From a virus, in the IMG/VR virus record IMGVR_UViG_3300048999_000192, positions 91,099 through 155,098 of that record: a stretch of 64,000 nt of DNA, one strand, 5' to 3'. Positions within the stretch are counted from its first letter, which is position 1, and each line of letters begins with the position of its first letter. The notes beneath the pieces are model-generated. The model was not told the DNA's origin and ran no database searches. It was given only the letters and a program-made list of their open reading frames with translations. Below are positions 1 to 7,500 of this stretch, piece by piece. Made by a program: the position numbers and the translations under genes.

Positions 1-8
1 CCTGGGTC

Positions 9-425
9 GTGGCGCACCGTAAGGCGGCCAAGGCCCTGAACAAGCCCGAGCTGATGAAGCGCATCAGCATCCACGAGCGCGTCACCCGCCGCTTCGCCCG
101 CAAGAACCCCAGCGCTCTGGTGCGGGGCTTCTACGTGCAGGCGGGGACGTCCACCGACCTGCTGACCATGGGCCCTGGCGCGAGCCCGGACCCGATGGGC
201 GGCACGCCGATCAATGGGCCCGGCACCCCGCCGCCCATGGAAGGCGGCACCGACCCGGCGCGGCCGGGTGGGCCCGCGATGTACAACGGCGCGCCGCCGT
301 ACGGCTCGCCGGTCGCTCCGGACCCGGTGATGGGCCAGCAGGGCACGCCGGACGCCGCGCAGCGCCAGGCGGCGTTCCGCACGGTCGTCCAGGCCGAGCT
401 CAAGAAGATGCAGGAGGCATCGTGA
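9..425 (+). CDS. Head-region protein, possibly 5'-truncated
   Basis: The 138-residue frame has a basic helical first half (about residues 1-45, rich in K/R) and a second half dominated by Pro, Gly and Met (about 55-120). The frame stays open to the window edge and the GTG at 9 has no visible ribosome-binding site, so the true start probably lies upstream. Its stop overlaps the GTG of the next gene, which implies translational coupling. It sits ahead of other head-region genes, so a virion or head-assembly role is inferred from context only. I do not recognise the family. Confidence 0.6.
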   Translation: MAHRKAAKALNKPELMKRISIHERVTRRFARKNPSALVRGFYVQAGTSTDLLTMGPGASPDPMGGTPINGPGTPPPMEGGTDPARPGGPAMYNGAPPYGSPVAPDPVMGQQGTPDAAQRQAAFRTVVQAELKKMQEAS

Positions 426-1696
426 CGACCGATCAGTTCGCGTCCCTGTGGACCGAGGCCTCCCGGGACGTGGAGCGCGAGAACGCGCTGCGTGCCGAGG
501 CCCTGGCCAGTGCCAAGCTGGGCGCGGTTTGGCCCTTCTTCGCCCTGGCGCAGTCCAAGCCGGAGCTGGAGCATCGCAAGGCGCTGGCACGTGAGTCCCT
601 GGAGGAGATCGCGGCCAGCACCGGCCTGCCGCTGGCCCGCATCGCCGAGATCATCGACCAGCACTTCACCCTGCTCGCCGAGGCCCGCATGTCCAAGCAG
701 GCCGAGGAAGAGGAGGGCGGCCAGTGGGAGGTCGTCGACAAGGCTACGGACGCAAAGGTCGCAGGCCCTTTCGATGATCGGGAGAAGGCACAAGAGGCCA
801 TCGCGGACAACGACTCCGGGCTGCCTTCTTCCGAGCTGAAGATCGTGCCGGTGAACGAGTCCGAGGACGAGGGCGAGGAGAAAGAGGCCAGCCTCCGTCA
901 CCAGGCCATCCCCGAGGGCGAGAACATCCTGGCCGAGACGGTCAACGACGCCTCTGGTGCCTTCCCGGCCTCGGTCGAGAAGCTGCCCGAGCACGATGAG
1001 GGCCCGGACGCCAACATCCCGCCGGAGGCCTACTCCACGGTCAGCATGCCCCAGCCGGGCGACTCGGGTGCGAGCAACCCGCAGTCCATGGCGGTCAAGA
1101 TCGACATGAGCGTGGCCGAGGCGCGCAAGATCATGCAGCTCGCACTCACCGGCAGTCGTAAGACCGCCGTCGGCGAGTACGTCGACCCGTCCCAGCAGCA
1201 GGGTCAGCAGGCCCCGATGCCGGACGCGCCGGAGTCGGCCACCGGGATGGACACCGGCATGCCGCCGGAGGGCCAGCCGACTCCGGGCCAGGATCCGGGT
1301 GGCCAGGTCGCCACCGACCCCTACCCGATGACCACCAAGCCCGCCCAGCAGCCTGGCGCGCCGGGCGGCGGCGGGGACATGGGCGGGGACACCGAGGGGG
1401 ACGGCGGAGACCCCGTCTCGGACCAGATCGACCAGGTCACCTCGGCGATTCGCAGGGACAACCCCGGGGTCAGCACGTCGGTCGCCAGGCGGGTCGCCCG
1501 CCAGGCCGTGGCCAAGATGCTGACGGCCGCCGGGAGCGACGGGATCGACTACACCCACCCGACGATCCCCAAGGCCGCCCCGGCGGGCGGCGAGGAGGAC
1601 GAGGACGAGAGCCTGGCCGGTCACGCCGCCGAGACGGCCGGAGCCGGTGCCGCCCTGAAGGTCCTGCCCAAGGTTCTTCCGCTACTCGCCCTGTAG
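422..1696 (+). CDS. Acidic head-associated protein, unknown function
   Basis: This 424-residue protein starts at a GTG that overlaps the previous stop by 4 nt. Residues 1-100 are helical. An acidic middle follows (about 95-200, with E/D runs), then a Pro/Gly/Gln-rich low-complexity linker (about 255-330), a short helical segment with basic residues (about 335-375), and a hydrophobic alanine/leucine tail. The pattern of helical segments joined by acidic low-complexity stretches resembles scaffold-like or virion-internal proteins of large actinophages, but no catalytic motif is visible. The assignment to head morphogenesis is inferred from position. Confidence 0.6.
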   Translation: MTTDQFASLWTEASRDVERENALRAEALASAKLGAVWPFFALAQSKPELEHRKALARESLEEIAASTGLPLARIAEIIDQHFTLLAEARMSKQAEEEEGGQWEVVDKATDAKVAGPFDDREKAQEAIADNDSGLPSSELKIVPVNESEDEGEEKEASLRHQAIPEGENILAETVNDASGAFPASVEKLPEHDEGPDANIPPEAYSTVSMPQPGDSGASNPQSMAVKIDMSVAEARKIMQLALTGSRKTAVGEYVDPSQQQGQQAPMPDAPESATGMDTGMPPEGQPTPGQDPGGQVATDPYPMTTKPAQQPGAPGGGGDMGGDTEGDGGDPVSDQIDQVTSAIRRDNPGVSTSVARRVARQAVAKMLTAAGSDGIDYTHPTIPKAAPAGGEEDEDESLAGHAAETAGAGAALKVLPKVLPLLAL

Positions 1697-1704
1697 GAGA
1701 TGAC

Positions 1705-2193
1705 GTGCTCGACGGACTGACCGTGGCCTATGCCGGGCAGCCGGGTGACCTCCAGCCCGGGGACCGTGGTGAGGTGCTCAGCGCCGACTATCAGTACGCC
1801 CACGTGCTTTGGCACACCGGGGCGCTGACCGGTCAGGTCCGTCTGCACGACACCGGTGATCTCGACCTGAGCCCCTCCATGGTCTCGCCGGTCGCCCGCC
1901 ATATCGAGGCGAGCCTGGACGACTCCCTGGAGGTCGGCTCGATCGAGATCACCTCGGCCCGCCAGACCTATGACTCCTCAGGCCCGGCGGGCGTACTGGA
2001 GCAGATGTCGCTGGGCGGCCAGCTCGACCAGCTCTCCGACATCGGGGACGAGGTCTACACTCTCGTGACGAGCCGGGTCAGGACGAGCCCGTACGTCCGC
2101 ACCATCACGGCCCAGCTCGATGAAGAAGAGGCCGAAGAGGTCGTGCGGATGACCTCGGCCGCGTTGCTCCAGGGCCTGCTGGCCGAGGAGTAG
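1705..2193 (+). CDS. Hypothetical protein
   Basis: The 162-residue product starts at GTG 1705, nine nucleotides after the previous stop, with the purine-rich GGAGATGAC just upstream. The first 50 residues look like a small beta-barrel: alternating hydrophobics with a GD-x-G-E-V-L motif, as in KOW/SH3-like folds. The rest is helical, and the last 25 residues are acidic (EEEAEE). It closes the first structural-type gene cluster. Function is not recognised; an SH3-like N-terminus is only a guess from the strand pattern. Confidence 0.6.
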   Translation: MLDGLTVAYAGQPGDLQPGDRGEVLSADYQYAHVLWHTGALTGQVRLHDTGDLDLSPSMVSPVARHIEASLDDSLEVGSIEITSARQTYDSSGPAGVLEQMSLGGQLDQLSDIGDEVYTLVTSRVRTSPYVRTITAQLDEEEAEEVVRMTSAALLQGLLAEE

Positions 2194-2217
2194 CGCCCGA
2201 TCTCCCCCGGAGGACCT

Positions 2218-2373
2218 ATGACCAAGTGCATGTACGACAGCTCGATCACCTGCGGCAAGAACTGCAGCAACTGCCCCGGCGGTCGGGCGCGGGTGCAGGT
2301 CGTCCCGTATCGCAAGTCGCGCTGGAGCATCGACGCCGTCTGCGTCGAGGTGGGCGTGTTCGAGCTCCGCTAG
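2218..2373 (+). CDS. 51-aa Cys-rich peptide with DUF397-like core
   Basis: The start ATG at 2218 has an AGGA ribosome-binding site 5-8 nt upstream. The N-terminal half holds four cysteines (C4, C12, C16, C19), a possible metal site. The C-terminal half carries Y-R-K-S-R-W-S (31-37) and C-V-E-V (42-45). R-K-S-x2-S followed by C-V-E-V is the core signature of DUF397 (Pfam PF04149), a family of small actinobacterial proteins usually paired with XRE-type regulators such as WhiJ-like proteins. The C-terminal half of a normal DUF397 (R-D-S-K and a conserved Trp) is absent. The next gene carries the same motif, so a tandem duplication is likely. A role in modulating host regulators is inference. Confidence 0.65.
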   Translation: MTKCMYDSSITCGKNCSNCPGGRARVQVVPYRKSRWSIDAVCVEVGVFELR

Positions 2374-2382
2374 GCTCGGGTC

Positions 2383-2472
2383 ATGATCGTCATCACCGAA
2401 CCGTTCCGCAAGAGCGAGATCTCCTCCCAGGGCGCTGACTGCGTCGAGGTGGCTCGCGCCGAAGTACGCTGA
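2383..2472 (+). CDS. 29-aa DUF397-core peptide, probably leaderless
   Basis: The 29-residue product reads F-R-K-S (8-11), S-S (14-15) and C-V-E-V-A (20-24), which matches the N-terminal core of DUF397 and little else. No Shine-Dalgarno is visible. A TAGGCT hexamer (2371-2376), whose TAG is the stop of the preceding gene, lies exactly 6 nt before the ATG, so an mRNA starting at the A of ATG is plausible. A strong terminator follows 9 nt after the stop, making this a discrete unit. It is very short, but motif, promoter-like box and terminator all fit a real gene. Binding to a host DUF397-partner regulator is inferred. Confidence 0.55.
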   Translation: MIVITEPFRKSEISSQGADCVEVARAEVR

Positions 2473-2481
2473 CGAGCGGTT

Positions 2482-2540
2482 GAGCCGTCCTCCTGCCTTT
2501 GTGCCTGCGTCAGGGAGGGCGGCTCAATCATTTTATTTTC
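2482..2540 (+). terminator. Rho-independent terminator
   Basis: The arms at 2482-2495 and 2511-2525 pair almost perfectly (GAGCCG on the outer end), followed by a T-rich run. It ends the DUF397-peptide unit. The sequence just after the stem is repeated after the next terminator. Confidence 0.85.
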
Positions 2541-2570
2541 TTCCCCTCTGGTGTTCCACTCCAGGTTTTC

Positions 2571-2594
2571 TTGGAGTAACGTGGCTGAAGCCAC
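2571..2594 (+). promoter_or_regulatory. Phage promoter P1 (TTGGAGTAACGT)
   Basis: TTGGAG is followed by a -10-like TAACGT (2577-2582), about 28 nt before the next ATG. The predicted transcript start region forms a small hairpin, GTGGC-tgaa-GCCAC (2581-2594). The same TTGGAGTA block recurs at 3052 and, on the minus strand, at 61460-61451, each time ahead of a small gene. There is no clear -35 hexamer. Confidence 0.6.
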
Positions 2595-2609
2595 GATCGA
2601 AAGGACACC

Positions 2610-2963
2610 ATGGAGACCGTTCCCCACATCGTCGACAGCCTCGCCGTCGAGCGGAAGATGGACATGGTCATCGACGTCTCCGGCCAGCCGGACGTCACCG
2701 ACACCATGAACCGCCGCAAGGTCCTCCCGCAGAAGCTGCTCCTCACCTATCGCCAGGAGGGCCTGGACGTCCCCGTCTCCCTGTGGCACGTGATCGTGCG
2801 CGGCCCCCTCCGCCTCAGCGCGGGCACCCTGTCCAAGGTCACCACGCACGACGTCAACAGCTACTTCTGGAAGCTGGAGGCGGACGAGCTGGAGGAGCTC
2901 GACCATCGGTTCCCGGCCTGGGTCCGGGCGCTGGTGGAGGAGTACTGGCCCGCCACCATCTGA
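2610..2963 (+). CDS. Hypothetical protein in early-type unit
   Basis: This 117-residue protein has an ATG start with GAAAGGAC just upstream. It looks like a mixed alpha/beta protein with a helical C-terminus containing several acidic residues and aromatic W/Y (about 85-115). It stands alone between promoter P1 and a strong terminator, so it is its own transcription unit, unlike the polycistronic virion genes. No catalytic motif or transmembrane segment is seen. The family is not recognised; a non-structural, early role is inferred from the promoter class. Confidence 0.65.
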   Translation: METVPHIVDSLAVERKMDMVIDVSGQPDVTDTMNRRKVLPQKLLLTYRQEGLDVPVSLWHVIVRGPLRLSAGTLSKVTTHDVNSYFWKLEADELEELDHRFPAWVRALVEEYWPATI

Positions 2964-2975
2964 GCCATCCCTGGA

Positions 2976-3022
2976 GATCGGCCCCCGCTACCGTCCGGCG
3001 GGGGCCGATCATTTTATTTTCT
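2976..3022 (+). terminator. Rho-independent terminator
   Basis: Perfect stem GATCGGCCCCCGC (2976-2988) with its complement at 2998-3010, followed by ATTTTATTTT. The downstream stretch is nearly the same as that after the terminator at 2482-2540, so a terminator-promoter cassette appears duplicated. Confidence 0.9.
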
Positions 3023-3050
3023 TCCCTCAGGTGGTTCCCTCCCCACAATC

Positions 3051-3080
3051 CTTGGAGTAGGGTGGGGGTACACACCGAGA
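3051..3080 (+). promoter_or_regulatory. Phage promoter P2 (CTTGGAGTAGGGT)
   Basis: CTTGGAG (3051-3057) and TAGGGT (3058-3063) match P1 in order and spacing. The start codon of the next gene is 34 nt further on. GGTG and CACC near the predicted 5' end can form a short hairpin, as at P1 and P3. Confidence 0.6.
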
Positions 3081-3096
3081 GAAGGGGCCACAAAAG

Positions 3097-3318
3097 ATGG
3101 CGAACCTGAGCCGGAAGAACTACACCGAGATCGCCGAGGCCGTCGGCATCGAGCGTCGCGCGGTGAGCGCCAGTGACCGCGAGGGCTACACCCGCGAGGA
3201 GGTCGCCGAGATGCTCGACGCGATCTCGACCCGCCTCGCCCGCGCGATGACCGGCACCAACGCCCAGTTCAACCGCCCCCGCTTCCTGGAGGCCTGTGGC
3301 GTGGAGGAGGGCAAGTGA
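3097..3318 (+). CDS. Small hypothetical protein
   Basis: The 73-residue product starts at ATG 3097, with AGAGAAGGGG 12-21 nt upstream (a rather long spacing). It is helical throughout. It begins with a segment that looks like a short DNA-contacting or protein-binding helix pair (about residues 5-35) and ends with F-N-R-P-R-F-L-E-A-C-G-V, a C-terminal pattern I associate with small phage-encoded proteins of unknown function. It is the first gene of a five-gene run (3097-4504) under promoter P2 and overlaps the next gene by 4 nt. Confidence 0.65.
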   Translation: MANLSRKNYTEIAEAVGIERRAVSASDREGYTREEVAEMLDAISTRLARAMTGTNAQFNRPRFLEACGVEEGK

Positions 3319-3692
3319 GCTCCATCGTCATCGAGGTCCCCGAGGACCTGGAGACCGTCCTGGTCGAGGACCTGTTCCGCATCCAGGACGAGGACACCCG
3401 CCACGCGATGGTGCACAAGCGGGCGAACAACCCCGACCTGTGCCCCGAGTGCCGGGCCTATGTCCAGGCGATGCGCCAGGTGATCGAGACCCGGCGGCTC
3501 TCCCCCAAGGGTCAGGCGATCGAAACGGCCGCCATCGCGCTCTACCGCCAGGAGGTCGGCTTCGAGTCCTTCGCCGCCGCCAGCCGGGTGTGGTCGTACC
3601 GTGCGGACCAGCACGAGGCCTACCGCAGCCGGGCTCGCGAGATCTTCACCCTCACCGACCCCATCTTCCCGATCTACCGCGCGGAGGACTGA
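3315..3692 (+). CDS. Hypothetical protein with C-x2-C pair
   Basis: This 125-residue protein starts at a GTG overlapping the previous stop (GTGA). Residues 38-41 contain C-P-E-C, half of a possible zinc site; no second cysteine pair follows, so metal binding is doubtful. The rest is mostly helical with many Arg, Ala and aromatic residues. Tight coupling to the genes on both sides places it in the small-gene operon under promoter P2. I do not recognise the family. Confidence 0.65.
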   Translation: MSSIVIEVPEDLETVLVEDLFRIQDEDTRHAMVHKRANNPDLCPECRAYVQAMRQVIETRRLSPKGQAIETAAIALYRQEVGFESFAAASRVWSYRADQHEAYRSRAREIFTLTDPIFPIYRAED

Positions 3693-3694
3693 TC

Positions 3695-3943
3695 ATGAAG
3701 ACCACCGAGACCCCCGCCCAGCGCCCGCTCCGCGAGATCGCCGCCGAGATCAAGGAGAACTGGAAGAACGTCTACTTCGGCGCGGTGCCCTACCTGGACG
3801 CCATGGGCGGGCTGGAGGCGATCGACGGCTACTTCGGGGTCGATGACGCCCGCACGATCGTCCGCTACTTCCTCTCCAACGCCGCCACCTGGCGGGGTGA
3901 GACCGCCCGCCGCGTCAAGGCCGAACTAAAGGCGATGCTCTGA
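3695..3943 (+). CDS. Small hypothetical protein
   Basis: The 82-residue product is read from ATG 3695, two nucleotides after the previous stop. An earlier in-frame start at 3296 would overlap the whole upstream gene, so 3695 is preferred. The sequence is helical, with a Y-F-G-A-V-P-Y-L-D-A-M segment (about 27-37) followed by G-L-E-A-I-D-G-Y-F-G-V. R-E-I-A-A-E-I near the N-terminus suggests an amphipathic helix. It resembles small phage proteins of unknown function that occur in early gene blocks. Confidence 0.6.
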   Translation: MKTTETPAQRPLREIAAEIKENWKNVYFGAVPYLDAMGGLEAIDGYFGVDDARTIVRYFLSNAATWRGETARRVKAELKAML

Positions 3944-3945
3944 TC

Positions 3946-4257
3946 ATGGAAAAGTTCCTCAAGCTCCAGCCCTCCCCGCGTGTCGACAACATCGTGGACG
4001 GCCACGAGATGACCCAGCTCCCCTACCCGTTCTTCGTCGAGCAGGACGGCACCGTCCTGCATCCCGACACCGTGCAGGCGGTGCGGGCGCTGGGCTTCCA
4101 GACCGACCTGGCCCGGCACGAGGTCGACCTTCTCTGGGATGAGATCTGGGAGCACCCGGAGCTGGCCGTCGGCAAGTACCTGGTCTCCACTACCCCCGAC
4201 GGCGGCATGGGTGTCCACACCATCGCCATCGACACCGCCGAATTCATCGGGGGGTAG
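3946..4257 (+). CDS. Hypothetical protein
   Basis: The 103-residue protein begins at ATG 3946, two nucleotides after the previous stop. It is a mixed alpha/beta sequence with an acidic, Trp-containing helix (about residues 64-76) and a final beta-like segment with alternating hydrophobics. No motif I can name is present. Spacing and co-direction put it in the same small-gene operon as its neighbours. Confidence 0.6.
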   Translation: MEKFLKLQPSPRVDNIVDGHEMTQLPYPFFVEQDGTVLHPDTVQAVRALGFQTDLARHEVDLLWDEIWEHPELAVGKYLVSTTPDGGMGVHTIAIDTAEFIGG

Positions 4258-4261
4258 CGCC

Positions 4262-4504
4262 ATGATCGAGCTGGAGATCGGGGAGGAGGTCGAGATCTAC
4301 TTCGACAACTACAACCGTTACTCCGACCCCACTCTGGAGGGGATCGGCACGGTGACCAAGGTCGTCAAGGGCAGCGTGTTCATCGAGTGGCCGTCGGGAC
4401 AGATCAAGTTCTCCCGCACCTTCCAGCGCAGCCAGGACGCCTACCAGGGCCGGTTCTTCCGCAAGGCGGACCAGAACGTTCGCTTCGCCCAGCATCGCGG
4501 CTGA
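4262..4504 (+). CDS. Small beta-barrel-like hypothetical protein
   Basis: The 80-residue product uses ATG 4262, four nucleotides after the previous stop. Alternating hydrophobic strands and a G-x-G-T-V-T-K-V-V-K-G-S-V-F-I-E-W run (about 30-47) fit an SH3- or KOW-like small barrel; the C-terminus is basic and aromatic. It ends the operon started by promoter P2, and a large hairpin follows. Fold assignment is inference from strand pattern, and function is unknown. Confidence 0.6.
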   Translation: MIELEIGEEVEIYFDNYNRYSDPTLEGIGTVTKVVKGSVFIEWPSGQIKFSRTFQRSQDAYQGRFFRKADQNVRFAQHRG

Positions 4505-4516
4505 CAAGCTGTCCAC

Positions 4517-4554
4517 GAGCCCCACCACACCCCGAAAGGGTGGAGGTGGGGCTT
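4517..4554 (+). promoter_or_regulatory. Start-proximal double hairpin (divergent copy)
   Basis: Outer stem GAGCCCCACC (4517-4526) pairs with 4545-4554. Inside it, CACCC pairs with GGGTG around the pentaloop CGAAA. The architecture matches the GAAGA-loop elements found before other structural genes, and the GTG start of the next gene follows 13 nt after the inner stem. It may also act as a terminator for the upstream operon, although no T-run follows. Confidence 0.55.
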
Positions 4555-4555
4555 C

Positions 4556-7500
4556 GTGCGTCCTGGGGAAGAGTCGGCTCGGTCCGACGCTGGCAAGCAG
4601 ACCGTCTGGCCGGTCGCTGTCGGCGGCGGCCTGGTGGACATGTGCGCCCACCACAAGACGATCCACGAGGGGCACTCCAACCTCGCCAACCAGATCGCCG
4701 CCCAGACCGGCCTGGCGCAGGAGGAGCACGAGGAGCTCACCCCGCACACCGGCACCTGCGTGGAGTGCAAGCGCCGCGCGGGCAAGGGCGAGCTGATGCA
4801 CTCGCTCGACTCGGCGCTGCCGACCGGATATCGCAAGAAGCAGGATCAGAGCGACCGTACGCCCCGCAGGCCGTTCGAGCCGGGCAAGACCCGCACCAAG
4901 CCCCTGGAGCCCCTCCCGCCGTCTCTGAACGCCGTGCAGGCCTCCTCCGAGGAGATGCGCCCGCTGCCGGGAGCGCTCTACCACGTCACCACGGCCCGGG
5001 ACGCGGTGCTGGCCCACGGCCTGAAGAACCGCACCGAGCTCGGCCAGCAGTACGGCCACGGCCTCGGTGGCGGCCGGGACGACACGATCTCCCTGACGAC
5101 CCACCGGCCGACGGCCGAGCACCTGCTGCACTCCCTGCACGAGTACCACGACGTGCTCAACGGCAAGATCAAGCTGGCCGACCTGAAGGAGAAGGCCCGG
5201 CAGGGAGTCGGGGCCGAGAAGCCCTATGACTACATGCTGAAGGACCACGCTGACGAGGATCTCGCCGCCGCCGACAAGGGCCGGGCGATCGAGCACCGGA
5301 TGCACGACCGCTCCGAGGTGGGCGAGGACTGGAAGCCCCTGGACGAGGGCATGCATGGCACCGGCCCCCAGGGGGAGTACCACCTCCACATGGCCTGGGA
5401 CCGGCCGCTGGACCGCTCGGAGCTGCTCCACAAGCGTGATGACGTCTACAAGAAGTTCTCCTGGGGGCGTCAGGGCGCGGGTGGTCACCCCGACCCCCTG
5501 TTCATCGCCAACGACCCCGGCGAGTTCGTCAAGAAGGACCCGGGCCAGTTCGCCCTGATGCACGTGCGCCCTCACGAGGGAGCGCACGGGATCCAGATGA
5601 ACGACCGCACCGAGGGCACCGACGCGGGGGAGTGGCGGGCGCTGTCGGGCAAGGATCTCCACGTCGTGCACCACGAGGGCCGAGAGGCCATCACGCCCCG
5701 TACGGCCGCCGCTGACCACCACGTCTTCTATCACGTCACGGACAATCCGAACTTCGAGCTGAGCACCACCCACCGGCCGCACCTGAACCTGGAGGGCGGT
5801 GAGGACGAGCACCGCGAGCCAGGCATCCACATGGCTGACCACGAGGGCATCAACCGCTGGATGGGCACCGGCGGGTACATCAGGCCGTACATGGTGGAGC
5901 TGCACGCCCACCCCGAGCTCGACGACCACCCCGACACCGAGCACGGCTTCGCCCGCGAGCGTTACGTCCCGGCCAAGCACTACGACAAGCTGAAGGTCCA
6001 CCGCGTGATCCCGCTCGACGCCTGGGACCGCGAGCAGGGCGGTTATGGCCACATGGAGCAGTCGCTGGGCTCGGAGTACGACACCGGCGCGCCCATCGCC
6101 AGCTCACACGAGGACCGGCCCTACCGGCCCCGGACGCCCTACACCGGCCCGGACGCCCGCGAGATGACACCGGAGCAGCACCAGCACCACACCGACCGCT
6201 ACGACCGGTTCATGAGCGACCGCATCAGCCGTCAGGCCGCCTCGTATCCGATCAAGTACACCCGAATGACCCAGAACGGGTACGAGGACGTCGAGGACGA
6301 GATCGAGGGCCCGCTGTTCCACGGCAGCCGCTCCAAGCGCCTGCAGCCGGGCGACATGATCACCAAGGGCCGCAAGACCAATCCCTGGGGCGACCAGGGC
6401 CCCAAGAGCCAGACGGTCCACTTCACCGTGCACCACGACACCGCGCGGGACTACGCCGACCAGGCGGGCGGCCACGTCTATGAGGTCGAGCCGACGGGGG
6501 AGTTCAAGCACGACTACTCCGGCGGCGACTTCAAGACCGCGCACCCGCTGCGCGTCGTGCGCATGGTGCCGCGTTCGGAGTGGGAGGCCTCCAAGGAGGC
6601 CAGCCGCCGTACGGCCATGACTCCGGAGCGCCGCGCCGAGATCGAGCGCATCCGGCAGGAGCGCAAGAACCGTCCCCGCCGCCCGGCCGGTCAGCCGCGC
6701 GCCGACGCGTTCTCGCACCTGTTCACGCCGATCCCCGAGCACGAGCTGGAGGAGCAGCGCCAGGCGCGTATGCCCAAGCCCGAGCCGATCAACGACAAGA
6801 CCTACTCGATCGGCGACGTCAGCAAGCACTACGAGTGGGAGGGCTTCGACCCGTACGAGATCGAGCACCTCGTGCATCACCCGGAGCACGCCCAGTTCAC
6901 CCACGAGGACGTGCCGGTGCACAGCCTGCGCCACATCACCGAGCACGGCGAGCTCGTCAAGCCGCCGTCCTACCGCGACATCGCCGACCAGGGGGATGAC
7001 GAGCAGGAGCGGCTCGGGGAGCTGGAGCGCGGGCACGACGACGGCGCCCACATCCCGCCCATCGTCGTCGTCCGCCACGGCGAGCACCACATCATCGCCG
7101 ACGGCTCCCACCGGGCGGCCATCGCGGCCGAGCGCGGCCACACCCACATCCCGGCCTTCGTCACCGAGCGGACGATCATGCCCAAGACCGGTCGCATGGG
7201 CGATGGCGGCCCCGACCCATTCGAGCGTACGGCCGCGATGCACAACCCCAACGCCAAGGCGGGGCAGGCCGAGGACGAGTGGTACCACGGCAGCCCGCAC
7301 GACTTCGACAGCTTCAGTGACACCGGGTCAAGTAACGACACCGAGGACCACGTCAACCACTGGAACGTGCTCCTGGGCAACCACTTCACTGCGACCCACA
7401 ACGTGGCGCATGACTTCAGCCTGGGCCTGCACCACGCCTCGGACGCGAACGGCAACGACGACGCCGAGGAGCCGCTGGGCCACGTCATCCACGCCAGGCT

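Noticed and set aside
131-1624. Long minus-strand open frame opposite the 422-1696 gene
   Set aside because: High-GC third-position bias leaves antisense frames open. The translation is a monotonous R/G/V/L-rich composition, there is no ribosome-binding site, and the plus-strand gene is well supported.
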